A DNA stretch of 10,199 nt from JAHQVI01 sp050330195 (GCA_050330195.1 JBHJOB010000058.1:1-10199), one strand, 5' to 3'. Positions 1-6,842 are shown, counted from the stretch's first letter. Notes: generated by a model not told the origin, from the letters alone. Numbers and translations are program-made.

Positions 1-248
1 GAAAGCAGCGGCGTCGGCCAGAACTGATCGTCCGGATCGTTGAACTGCGGCCGGCTTTCGCGCGACAGGGCGCGGATGGTGTCATTGCCGTAATTGGGCA
101 CGAACACCGCCGCCGAGCGGCCAGTGGCGTGGAAACCGGCGTGAGGCTCCTGTTCGAGCAGGGTCACGTCCAGCTGGTCGGACAGCTCCGCCGCGATGCT
201 CGCTCCGGCGATTCCACCGCCGATGACTATGACATCCGCCGTGATCAT
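1..248 (-). CDS. FAD-dependent DAO-family oxidoreductase, N-terminal part (DauA-like)
   Basis: The first 82 residues of a flavoprotein of the D-amino-acid oxidase (DAO) fold; the rest lies beyond the left edge. The N-terminus shows the dinucleotide-binding motif VIGGGIAGAS (residues 7-16), the acidic end of the second strand (LLEQE, 29-33), and HATGRSAA (38-45), which is typical of the D-arginine dehydrogenase DauA group. Residues further on (RALSRESR, then NDP and PLL) also fit that group. Family members oxidise D-amino acids or secondary amines to imino acids, passing electrons to the respiratory chain or oxygen. The ATG at 248-246 overlaps the tctA stop as ATGA, with GAGGAA at 261-256 as ribosome binding site, so it is probably translationally coupled to the transporter. 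The substrate is unknown; glycine oxidase or another amine dehydrogenase is possible. Confidence 0.85.
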   Translation of the reverse strand, partial: MITADVIVIGGGIAGASIAAELSDQLDVTLLEQEPHAGFHATGRSAAVFVPNYGNDTIRALSRESRPQFNDPDDQFWPTPLL

Positions 249-1753
249 GGCGCAGTTCCTCGCTGATGATCTTCGTGTCCCCGCGTAGGCCACCGCATGG
301 CGATCGGCAGAACGATCACGAGCAATGCCAGTGCGAGAATGATGACGGTGATGGGCCGGTCGAGAATGATCGCCGGGCTGCCATCGCCCAGGCTGAGTGT
401 CTGGCGCAGCCGGTTCTCGATGATCGGTCCCATGACGATCCCCATGACCAGTGCAACGACCGGCCATTTGAATCGCAGGAAGACATAGCCGGCGAGACCG
501 GCGGCAAGTGCGACGCCGCAATCGAACAGCCGCGAATTGACCGCGTAGATGCCGATCAGCGAGACCGTTATAACGCAGACGGAAAGGATTGCGGGCGGCA
601 CCTTCACGATCATGGCGAACGGCTTCAAGAGCAGCGCCAGCAGCGCGAAGCAGATTATGTTGATGAGCAGCATCGACCAATAGAGGGTCGAAATGAGCGC
701 CGGTTCCTTCACGAGCAGAAGCGGGCCCGGATAGATGCCGTTGAGCGTGAAGACGCCGAGCAACACCGCGCTGAGCGCTTCGCCGGGGATGCCCAGCGTG
801 AGGAGCGGGATCAGCGCACCGGCGGGGACCGCGTTGTTCCCGGCCTCCGAGGCGGCGCAGCCTTCGGGGTTGCCCTTGCCGAAACTGCCGGGATCGCTGG
901 AGCGGCGCTTGGCGACGTCATAGGCGACGAAGGACGCCATGATCGAGCCGGGACCGGGGATCAGGCCGATGAAGGTGCCGATAACGCCGGAGCGAAGCAG
1001 GGTTTTCCAATAGCGCAGCGTGCGTGAAATCCGGGAGAAATCGAGCGTGCCTCGGCCGAGATTGACCCTGTCCTTCTTGAGAATGCCCTGTTCGAGCAGG
1101 AGCAGCGACTGCCCGATGCCGAACAGTCCGAGCACCAGCGCGACCAGATCCAGGCCGTTCTGCATCTCCCAGAAGCCGAAACTGTAGCGCGGGCTGAGCG
1201 TCGGGCCGTCAATGCCAACCGTCGACAGCCACAACCCCGCGCCGAGCAGCATCACGCCGCGCGCGAATTGAGCGCGAAACGAGACCGCGACGAGGACCAC
1301 GCCGAACAATGCGGCGGCCAGATATTCCGGCGGCCCGAAACTCGCCGCGACATGCGACAGCACCGGCGCCAGAATGACGAGGATGACGATGCTGATCAGA
1401 CCGCCGGCAAGCGATCCGACAAGCGCGGCGGAAAGCGCGGTTTGCGCCTCGCCCCGCTCCGTCAGCGGAAAGCCGTCGAAGCTGGTGACGATGGAAGCCG
1501 GAACGCCCGGTGTCCGGAGCAGGATGGCCGGCACCGCGCCACCGAAATAGCCGCCACAGAACACGCCAAGCAGAAGCGAGAGCGCGACGGACGGTTCCAG
1601 CGAGAAGGTGAACGGCAGCAATACGACCATGCCGACCATTGGTCCGAGGCCCGGCAGCACGCCCACGATGATGCCGATGGTCGATCCGGCAATGAGAGCG
1701 AGGATATTCGCCAATGAAAAGGCGGGCCAGAATCCTTGCGTGATGAAATCCAT
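245..1753 (-). CDS. tctA: Tripartite tricarboxylate transporter large membrane subunit, TctA family
   Basis: A 502-residue, very hydrophobic protein of full family length that forms the main translocation channel of a TTT secondary transporter in the inner membrane. Two homologous halves each carry the glycine/proline signature: VLPGLGP around residues 32-38 and LIPGPGS around 264-270. The second half also has NPEG (295-298), ASEAGNNA (301-308) and LGIPGE (320-325), all hallmarks of TctA. About 10-12 membrane helices are visible as hydrophobic stretches. It acts with TctB and the periplasmic TctC to import a carboxylate or similar small anion using an ion gradient. The ATG at 1753 lies 3 bases after the tctB stop; upstream there is only a weak GGGG, so coupling to tctB is likely. 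The exact solute cannot be deduced. Confidence 0.96.
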   Translation of the reverse strand: MDFITQGFWPAFSLANILALIAGSTIGIIVGVLPGLGPMVGMVVLLPFTFSLEPSVALSLLLGVFCGGYFGGAVPAILLRTPGVPASIVTSFDGFPLTERGEAQTALSAALVGSLAGGLISIVILVILAPVLSHVAASFGPPEYLAAALFGVVLVAVSFRAQFARGVMLLGAGLWLSTVGIDGPTLSPRYSFGFWEMQNGLDLVALVLGLFGIGQSLLLLEQGILKKDRVNLGRGTLDFSRISRTLRYWKTLLRSGVIGTFIGLIPGPGSIMASFVAYDVAKRRSSDPGSFGKGNPEGCAASEAGNNAVPAGALIPLLTLGIPGEALSAVLLGVFTLNGIYPGPLLLVKEPALISTLYWSMLLINIICFALLALLLKPFAMIVKVPPAILSVCVITVSLIGIYAVNSRLFDCGVALAAGLAGYVFLRFKWPVVALVMGIVMGPIIENRLRQTLSLGDGSPAIILDRPITVIILALALLVIVLPIAMRWPTRGHEDHQRGTAP

Positions 1754-1756
1754 GGC

Positions 1757-2260
1757 TCAGCCCCACAGCGCTTCGATGAGCCACGGGGCCGGAAACCAGA
1801 TGTCGAGAAATGTCCTGAAAGCGAGATGAATGACAAGCGTCAGCCCGGCAGCCATGGCGGCGGCTTCCAAAACGTTGCGGCCGACAAGCTTGAGCCCGGC
1901 GAAGACGAGCAGCGCCGTTGCCGGTTGCAGACCGATCGCGCCGATTGCGAATGGAAACAGGCACATCAGCAGGAACAGGCTGGCGGCAAGTCGGGGAAAT
2001 CCGTGGCCGTCGATCCGCCGGGAAAGGCGTCCGCTTCGGGCGATCCTGACCATGGAGGGCAGGGCGCCGGCGACTGTCACCGCCAGCACGATCAGTGGAA
2101 AGATCAATGGCCCCTTGTAAAACGGGTCCGGGCCTGAGCTGTCGACCAGCCAGGGCGAAAGGACGAGGAGAACAAGCGCGCCGATACCGATCCCGCCCCC
2201 CAGCAGATCCTGGCCTGGCGCGTCCGTGAACGAACGTTCAGCTTTCCCCTCCTCGCCCAA
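1757..2260 (-). CDS. tctB: Tripartite tricarboxylate transporter small membrane subunit, TctB family
   Basis: A 167-residue membrane protein with hydrophobic segments at about residues 19-39, 50-70, 91-110 and 112-150, the size and layout of TctB. TctB sequences are poorly conserved, so the call rests on topology and on its place between tctC and tctA. It is thought to stabilise or assist the TctA channel. The start is a TTG at 2260: GGGAGGA lies five to six bases upstream (2271-2265), and no ATG or GTG in this frame fits that site. The gene begins 13 bases after the tctC stop and ends 3 bases before tctA, consistent with a single transcript. Confidence 0.9.
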   Translation of the reverse strand: MGEEGKAERSFTDAPGQDLLGGGIGIGALVLLVLSPWLVDSSGPDPFYKGPLIFPLIVLAVTVAGALPSMVRIARSGRLSRRIDGHGFPRLAASLFLLMCLFPFAIGAIGLQPATALLVFAGLKLVGRNVLEAAAMAAGLTLVIHLAFRTFLDIWFPAPWLIEALWG

Positions 2261-2264
2261 CTCG

Positions 2265-2271
2265 TCCTCCC
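2265..2271 (-). promoter_or_regulatory. Ribosome binding site deciding a TTG start for tctB
   Basis: On the minus strand GGGAGGA is followed by CGAG and then TTG at 2260. This is the only well-spaced start in the tctB frame, so it fixes an unusual TTG initiation codon. Confidence 0.7.
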
Positions 2272-2273
2272 GG

Positions 2274-3224
2274 CTACTCGATGATACCGAGGCTCTTCAT
2301 GATTGCGCCGAACTGCTCCAGCTCGCCATCCATGCGCTTGCGTGCTTCCTCGGGACCGGTCGGATGAGGCACCACACCGACATTCTCGATGACTTCCTTG
2401 ACCTTCGGGTCTTCCATGGCCTTGAAGAACGATGCGGACAGCTTGCCGACAATGTCCTTGTCGGTGTCCTTGGGGACGAATGCGCCGAACCAGATCGAAT
2501 AGGCCTCGCCATAACCCTGCTCCGAAACGTTCGGGACGTCCGGATATGCGGGAAGCCTGCCGGGCACCATTGCGGCCAGGATCTTCATCTTGCCGGACTC
2601 GATGTAGTCGGTCAGGCCGGGCGTGGAGAATGTGATGACGTCGGCGTCGCCTTGCACGACAAGCAACGGGTTCAGCTCGGAATAGGCGGTTTCCTTCCAT
2701 TTGAAGCCACCGGTCTCGGCCGCCTTCATCGCGATCAGCGTCGGAACCGCGCCGAGGCCCCAATGGGCGAGCCGCAACTCGTTATCCTTCGCATGGTCGG
2801 CAAGTTCCTTGAGATTGGAGTAGGGCGCATCGGCGCGCGCGGCCAGCGTGAACGGGCTCGACCAGATGAGGCCCAGAGGCTGCAGATCCTCGTTCTTGTA
2901 AGGCGTCTTGCCACGAATGACCTGCGTGATCATCGGACCGATCGAGACGAGACCGAGCGTGTAGCCGTCCGGCCGTGAGTTAGCGAGTTCGGCCGCGCCC
3001 AGCACCGCCCCGCCGCCCGGCTTGTTGACGACCTTGACCGGAACGCCCAGATCCTCGGCCATGACCGGCGCAATCGCATTGGCGACGAGTGTGGACGGAT
3101 CGTTCGGCGCCGGCCATGGGATCATGATCTGGATCGGCTTTTCAGGCCACGCAGCCATCGCGCCGCCGACTGAAAATACAAGCGCAACAATTGCCGGCGC
3201 GAGCCCGGCGAATATTCTGATCAT
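2274..3224 (-). CDS. tctC: TTT-system periplasmic solute-binding protein, TctC/Bug family
   Basis: A 316-residue extracytoplasmic receptor. Residues 1-24 form a Sec signal peptide with a hydrophobic core (about 5-20) and an AMA|AW cleavage site. The mature protein starts with the family pattern WPEKPIQIMIPW, followed by NKPGGGAVLGA (67-77) and SRPDGYTLG (83-91), the characteristic Bug-fold ligand-loop motifs. It captures the solute in the periplasm and delivers it to TctA/TctB. The first ligand loop reads PWPAPNDPST instead of the common PxGGxxD pattern, which may reflect a non-standard ligand. The ATG at 3224 is chosen because AGGGAGGA (3236-3229) sits four bases upstream and the signal peptide begins there; an in-frame extension to 3443 would overlap marR. 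It lies 38 bases downstream of marR. Confidence 0.95.
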   Translation of the reverse strand: MIRIFAGLAPAIVALVFSVGGAMAAWPEKPIQIMIPWPAPNDPSTLVANAIAPVMAEDLGVPVKVVNKPGGGAVLGAAELANSRPDGYTLGLVSIGPMITQVIRGKTPYKNEDLQPLGLIWSSPFTLAARADAPYSNLKELADHAKDNELRLAHWGLGAVPTLIAMKAAETGGFKWKETAYSELNPLLVVQGDADVITFSTPGLTDYIESGKMKILAAMVPGRLPAYPDVPNVSEQGYGEAYSIWFGAFVPKDTDKDIVGKLSASFFKAMEDPKVKEVIENVGVVPHPTGPEEARKRMDGELEQFGAIMKSLGIIE

Positions 3225-3262
3225 ATCGTCCTCCCTAAACGATGACGGCAACCCTGCCGCCT

Positions 3263-3772
3263 TCAGCTTTCGCTGTCCTGCTCCTGCTCTGCCCGGTTCG
3301 TTATGGATGGCTGCAGCTTGTCGAGAAGCGCGAACAAGGTGGCCAGTTCCTCCGGTTCCAGCGCCGAAATGAACCGCTCGTTCCGCTCCAGCGCGCGGGC
3401 AAGAACGCGGCCATGGACCGCCCTGCCGTCCTCGGTCACGCAAAGCCGGATGGTGCGCAGGTCGTCCGGATCTGTTTCCGTGTCAATGAGACCGCGCTCG
3501 CCGAGGGATTTGACGAGGCGGCTCAACTGCCCCTTGTCGACAAGCAATGTGTCGGCGACGGTGAGAAATCTCACAGGCTCCAGCGCCGCCACGATCCCCA
3601 GGACGCGCCATTCCAGAATACGAAGGTCGAACTCGTTGCTCAGCCAGCGCTGGCCGATGCGGTCGCTCGCAGCGGCAAGCATGGCTATGCGGAATGTCAG
3701 AAGATCGCGAATATCGTGAATGCCCGGATGGTGGGCGATGCGATTTCCGCTTCTGGTGGCGTCGAGTGGCAC
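3263..3772 (-). CDS. MarR-family transcriptional regulator
   Basis: A winged-helix regulator of about 169 residues from the GTG at 3772. After an N-terminal dimerisation helix it shows the MarR core: RILEWRVLGIVAAL (51-64), the HTH with VADTLLVDKGQLSRLVKSL (72-90; recognition helix about 80-90), ERGLI, and a wing with DPDDLRTIRLCVTEDG (101-116). C-terminal helices (119-155) complete the dimer interface. MarR proteins usually bind inverted repeats near their own promoter and release DNA on binding a small aromatic or acidic ligand. The start is uncertain. GTG at 3781 is another choice, and the open frame runs to 3892, but that extension would read through the AT-rich promoter and into the divergent gene. 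Position suggests it controls itself, the transporter operon and the divergent hydrolase. Confidence 0.9.
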   Translation of the reverse strand: MPLDATRSGNRIAHHPGIHDIRDLLTFRIAMLAAASDRIGQRWLSNEFDLRILEWRVLGIVAALEPVRFLTVADTLLVDKGQLSRLVKSLGERGLIDTETDPDDLRTIRLCVTEDGRAVHGRVLARALERNERFISALEPEELATLFALLDKLQPSITNRAEQEQDSES

Positions 3773-3794
3773 CGAATTCACGCCCTGGATACCG

Positions 3795-3823
3795 TTGCAA
3801 TTGTCAACGATATCGTCTTTAAT
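3795..3823 (+). promoter_or_regulatory. Candidate sigma70-type promoter of the sulfatase-like gene
   Basis: TTGCAA (3795-3800) and TTTAAT (3818-3823) are separated by exactly 17 bases and lie 38 bases upstream of the ATG at 3861, within the only AT-rich stretch here. The spacer contains the first TTGTCAACGAT copy, so a bound regulator would block RNA polymerase. This is a match by eye only. Confidence 0.45.
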
Positions 3824-3844
3824 TTTATTGTTTTTGTCAACGAT
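3801..3844. promoter_or_regulatory. Two TTGTCAACGAT repeats, candidate MarR operators
   Basis: The 11-base word TTGTCAACGAT occurs at 3801-3811 and again at 3834-3844, 33 bases apart or about three helical turns. The first copy overlaps the imperfect palindrome GTTGCAATTGTCAAC (3794-3808) and the perfect 10-base palindrome ACGATATCGT (3807-3816). On the minus strand each copy contains TTGACA, a good -35 hexamer for marR, although no convincing -10 follows at standard spacing. Location between divergent genes suggests operator sites for the adjacent MarR protein. Confidence 0.5.
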
Positions 3845-3860
3845 CCCCGGACCGGCATTC

Positions 3861-5516
3861 ATGAGGCAGCGCAAGAATATCCTTTTCGTCATGTATGACC
3901 AATTGCGCTTCGACTATATGAGCTGCGCGGGACATCCGCATCTTCATACGCCGAATTTCGACCGCGTCGCCGCCATGGGCGTCCGGTTTTCGCGCGCCTA
4001 TGTCCAGTCTCCGGTTTGCGGCGCCTCGCGCATGAGCTTCTACACCGGGCGGTACGTTCACTCGCATGGAGCAAGCTGGAACGGCTTTCCCCTGAAAGTC
4101 GGCGAGATAACCCTTGGCGATCATCTTCGCCGGATCGGGATGAACGCGGTTCTCGTCGGCAAGACGCATATGCGCGTTGACGAAGAGGGCATGGAGAGGC
4201 TCGGGCTCGCCCGCAATTCGATGATCGGCGTGCGCGTTGCCGAATGCGGTTTCGATGTCTGGGAACGAGATGACGGTCTGTGGGCTGAGGGTCCTGACGG
4301 CTTCTACGATGAAGGGCCGCAACCCTATAATGCCTATCTGAAATCGCGTGGCTATCCCGGCCACAATCCCTGGCACGATTTCGCCAATTCCGGGCTCGGC
4401 GACGATGGCGACATGGCGTCCGGATGGTTCATGCTGAACGCCGACAAGCCCGCCAATATCGCGGAGGAAGATTCAGAAACTCCTTATATGACGCGCCGCG
4501 CGGAGGAGTTCATCGCCAAGGCAGGGCCGCGCCCCTGGCTGTGCCATCTCTCCTATATCAAGCCGCACTGGCCCTATATCGTCCCGGCCCCCTATCATGC
4601 GATGTATTCGCGCGAGCACATGCTGCCGCCGGTTCGCTCCGACGATGAGCGGATCGATCCGCATCCGGTCTACAAGGCGTTCATGGAAAATCGGATCGGA
4701 CGCGCCTTTCAGCGCGACGACGTGCGCGAGAAGGTTATTCCGGCCTATATGGGCCTCATCAAGCAATGCGATGATCAGCTCGGACGGTTACTGGATTTGC
4801 TGGAGCGCGAAGGCCGGCTCGATGACACGATGATTGTCATAACCTCAGATCACGGAGATTACCTCGGCGATCACTGGCTCGGCGAGAAAGATCTGTTCCA
4901 TGAGCAGTCCGTCAAGGTGCCGCTGATCGTCTATGACCCGTCCCCTGAGGCCGATTCAACTCGTGGGTCGGTTTCGGATGCGCTTGTCGAAGCCATCGAC
5001 TTAGCCGCCACCTTCATCGAATACGCGGGCGGAACCGTGCCGGATCACATTGTCGAAGGGCGCTCGCTTCTGCCGTTCCTGCGCGGCGACCAGCCATCTG
5101 AGTGGCGCGAATTCGTTGTCTCCGAATATGACTATTCTACAACGCCGATGGCTGAAAATCTGGGCGTTCCGCCGAAAGACGCCCGTCTGTTCATGATCTG
5201 CGACGGCAAATGGAAATTCATTCACGCAGAAGGTTTCCGGCCGATGCTGTTCAACCTGGAGGCTGATCCTTCAGAGTTTCAAGACCTTGGAGGCCAGGCA
5301 GCGTATGATGACATCATCGCCATGATGTCCGACCGGCTCGCCCGTTGGGCGCGGCGTCCGTCACAGCGGACGACCCGCTCGGATGCGCAGATCGAGGCGA
5401 TGCGCGGTGGCGGCGAAGGCAAAGGCGTCCTTCTCGGCGTCGCGGATCGTGGAGAGGTTGATAGCCGGTTTGCCGGCCATTATGAGGGAAGTCCCGGAAG
5501 GACGCACAAGGAATGA
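3861..5516 (+). CDS. Cytoplasmic sulfatase / phosphonate monoesterase superfamily hydrolase
   Basis: A 551-residue type I sulfatase-fold enzyme of the alkaline phosphatase superfamily. Visible active-site elements are D13-Q14 (metal binding), C53-G-A-S-R57, the signature whose cysteine is oxidised to formylglycine, then YTGR (61-64), K101-T-H103, K234-P-H236, D330-H331-G-D, and K343 in GEKDLFHE. This set supports hydrolysis of a sulfate, phosphate or phosphonate monoester; the family is promiscuous, so the ester type is not fixed. There is no signal peptide, so it should act on an imported substrate. The ATG at 3861 is preferred because RKNILFVMYDQ begins the fold; an open frame back to 3720 would cross the promoter region. 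No good Shine-Dalgarno is visible. It diverges from marR and the transporter operon, suggesting shared regulation. Choline-sulfatase-like activity is one possibility. Confidence 0.93.
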   Translation: MRQRKNILFVMYDQLRFDYMSCAGHPHLHTPNFDRVAAMGVRFSRAYVQSPVCGASRMSFYTGRYVHSHGASWNGFPLKVGEITLGDHLRRIGMNAVLVGKTHMRVDEEGMERLGLARNSMIGVRVAECGFDVWERDDGLWAEGPDGFYDEGPQPYNAYLKSRGYPGHNPWHDFANSGLGDDGDMASGWFMLNADKPANIAEEDSETPYMTRRAEEFIAKAGPRPWLCHLSYIKPHWPYIVPAPYHAMYSREHMLPPVRSDDERIDPHPVYKAFMENRIGRAFQRDDVREKVIPAYMGLIKQCDDQLGRLLDLLEREGRLDDTMIVITSDHGDYLGDHWLGEKDLFHEQSVKVPLIVYDPSPEADSTRGSVSDALVEAIDLAATFIEYAGGTVPDHIVEGRSLLPFLRGDQPSEWREFVVSEYDYSTTPMAENLGVPPKDARLFMICDGKWKFIHAEGFRPMLFNLEADPSEFQDLGGQAAYDDIIAMMSDRLARWARRPSQRTTRSDAQIEAMRGGGEGKGVLLGVADRGEVDSRFAGHYEGSPGRTHKE

Positions 5517-5580
5517 TCTACACGGTACATTAATTTGAACCGTATGCCCTGTGATTTCGGCGTGGGAAAAGAAAACGGCT

Positions 5581-5609
5581 GTCGCCCCGGCCATCGGAAC
5601 CGGGACGAC
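5581..5609 (-). terminator. Probable terminator of the ketopantoate-reductase-like gene
   Basis: Arms 5581-5590 and 5600-5609 pair over 10 positions with one mismatch around a 9-base loop. Read on the minus strand the GC-rich hairpin is followed, after a few bases, by GTTTTCTTTTCC (near 5576-5565). It lies about 25 bases past the stop of the minus-strand gene ending at 5634. No T-run follows it on the plus strand, so it probably does not terminate the sulfatase transcript by this mechanism. Confidence 0.5.
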
Positions 5610-5633
5610 AAGGGAGGAGCCGGGGGGGACTTG

Positions 5634-6686
5634 TCAGGCAACCTGGACCTGGTTTTTCGCAAGGGCCGCGTCGACGGTTGCGACCGTCTCGTCGATGGCC
5701 GGATGCTCCATATGCAGCGACCGGGCAATCAGCTGGACCAGCTTGTCGACGCGCTCGATGAATGGCGCTCCAGCCGTTACGGCGCGGGCAACCGATGACG
5801 GCTTGAGCAGGCTTTCCGCCGCCTTGGCATATTTCTCGAAGGGCACATTATCGGCCGGGTCCGCGCCGAGACGCTGGATGATCGCATCGACATGGGCATA
5901 GATTGCGCGTGAGGCCTCCGGATCGCCATGCACCGCCTCGCGGATCGGAACGACGCCGCCTCGCGTGATGCAGCGATAATTGCCGGTCAGCAGCATGCTC
6001 CATTTGGCGAGGGGGACGAACAGCGAGTCGTGCACCTTCAGCTTGACGGGCACGTCCTCGCCGTCGAGGCGGACGGCGGCAATGTCGGATGCGAGCCTTG
6101 CCAGCACCTCATTGGCTTCGGGCTTGCCGAAAGCGGCGGCCTTGAAATTCGTCGGCAGGCCGACATGCAACACGTTCGGCTTTTCATCCGGCGGGCGGAA
6201 CGCCTGGGGATCGGGCGAGCAAAGCGACATGAGCTCTGGCTGAAAGCGCTCCCAGACGCGCGCATTGCTGTAGGCAATCTCCAGAGGCTTGGTATTGAGG
6301 CCGGAAATCCGTTTCAGATAGGTGAGCGGCGGCATGTTCATGATCGACAGGCAGGGAACGCGCGCCTCGGCGATGCGCACGAGCAACGTCCAGATCGCGT
6401 GGACATTATATTGCGGCTCCTGCATGGCGAGCACGACCAGGTCATATCTGGCCGGGTCGGCGTTCTCGGGCGTGAGGGCATCCAGTTGGCCGGGCAGATC
6501 CCGTGAATGGATCGGCCGGTGATCGTCCTCGCCCTTCAGCTTGATGCGGACCTCGGTGCCGTCGTCATTAATCAATTGTGCCGTTGCCGCACGACAGACC
6601 AGGGTCACATCATGGCCGGCCATCAGAAGTTTGGTGCCGAAAAGTGATCCGTAAGATGCGCCGAGGATTAATACTTTATATTTCAT
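5634..6686 (-). CDS. Divergent ketopantoate reductase family NAD(P)-dependent oxidoreductase
   Basis: A 350-residue protein with an N-terminal Rossmann domain (VLILGASYGSLFG, 5-17; then GHDVTLVCR, 24-32) and a helical C-terminal domain like that of PanE/ApbA. The conserved lysine appears as K228 in PLAKWSMLLTGN, with an asparagine eight residues on (N236). The asparagine four residues after the lysine in PanE is leucine here, and the usual NG turn after the fifth strand reads MNMPP (116-120). C-terminal ERVDKLVQLI (311-320) and EHP (327-329) match the family end. It probably reduces a 2-oxo acid or related ketone with NADPH, but the changed residues and extra length make pantoate biosynthesis doubtful. 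ATG at 6686 is chosen for GGGAGC at 6698-6693. It diverges from the regulator gene at 6860 and converges on the sulfatase gene. Confidence 0.85.
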   Translation of the reverse strand: MKYKVLILGASYGSLFGTKLLMAGHDVTLVCRAATAQLINDDGTEVRIKLKGEDDHRPIHSRDLPGQLDALTPENADPARYDLVVLAMQEPQYNVHAIWTLLVRIAEARVPCLSIMNMPPLTYLKRISGLNTKPLEIAYSNARVWERFQPELMSLCSPDPQAFRPPDEKPNVLHVGLPTNFKAAAFGKPEANEVLARLASDIAAVRLDGEDVPVKLKVHDSLFVPLAKWSMLLTGNYRCITRGGVVPIREAVHGDPEASRAIYAHVDAIIQRLGADPADNVPFEKYAKAAESLLKPSSVARAVTAGAPFIERVDKLVQLIARSLHMEHPAIDETVATVDAALAKNQVQVA

Positions 6687-6724
6687 TTTATCGCTCCCAA
6701 CCATTCTTGTGGGGTCGCCGGAAT

Positions 6725-6770
6725 CGACTGACCGATTTTTGTTCTGAAGCAAAATAACATTGGTCAGACG
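6725..6770. promoter_or_regulatory. Imperfect 46-bp palindrome, candidate operator upstream of the reductase gene
   Basis: CTGACCGAT (6728-6736) and ATTGGTCAG (6759-6767) are inverted copies with one mismatch in nine. The match extends outward to CG at 6725 and 6769-6770 with one more mismatch, and inward as similar T-rich/A-rich arms. It sits about 40-85 bases upstream of the reductase start, in the 173-base region shared with the divergent regulator gene. It could bind that regulator or another dimeric factor; no binder can be assigned from sequence. Confidence 0.45.
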
Positions 6771-6826
6771 CGCATTCATCACTATTCGGGTTTAAGTGTT
6801 GCCTGTGTATGTTACATCGGTGCATA

Positions 6827-6842
6827 TTTGTAATATTGTAAA
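6827..6842. promoter_or_regulatory. Tandem half-sites resembling ScfR/PccR/RamB sites, candidate autoregulatory operator
   Basis: TTTGTAAT (6827-6834) is directly followed by ATTGTAAA (6835-6842), which together form an imperfect palindrome 18 bases before the regulator start. Members of this regulator family recognise TTTGCAAA-like half-sites; each word here matches that in six of eight positions. A possible -35/-10 pair (TTGCCT at 6799-6804 and CATATT near 6823-6828) would overlap it. This is a weak match by eye. Confidence 0.35.

Noticed and set aside
266..1027. A 253-codon open frame on the plus strand opposite tctA
   Set aside because: Its product is an extremely charged, D/R/Q-rich low-complexity sequence with no recognisable domain. 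It is the antisense of a conserved membrane protein and is typical of GC-rich shadow frames.
3225..3443. An N-terminal extension of tctC to 3443
   Set aside because: It would precede the clear signal peptide, overlap marR and ignore the strong AGGGAGGA site before 3224.
3720..3860. A 47-residue hydrophobic extension of the sulfatase-like protein that might look like a signal or membrane segment
   Set aside because: The hydrophobicity comes from translating the AT-rich intergenic region and part of marR antisense. The enzyme fold starts at 3861.
3773..3892. An N-terminal extension of the MarR protein to 3892
   Set aside because: It reads through the AT-rich promoter/operator region and into the divergent hydrolase gene, and gives a 209-residue protein with a non-MarR-like leader. 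GTG at 3772 or 3781 gives normal length.
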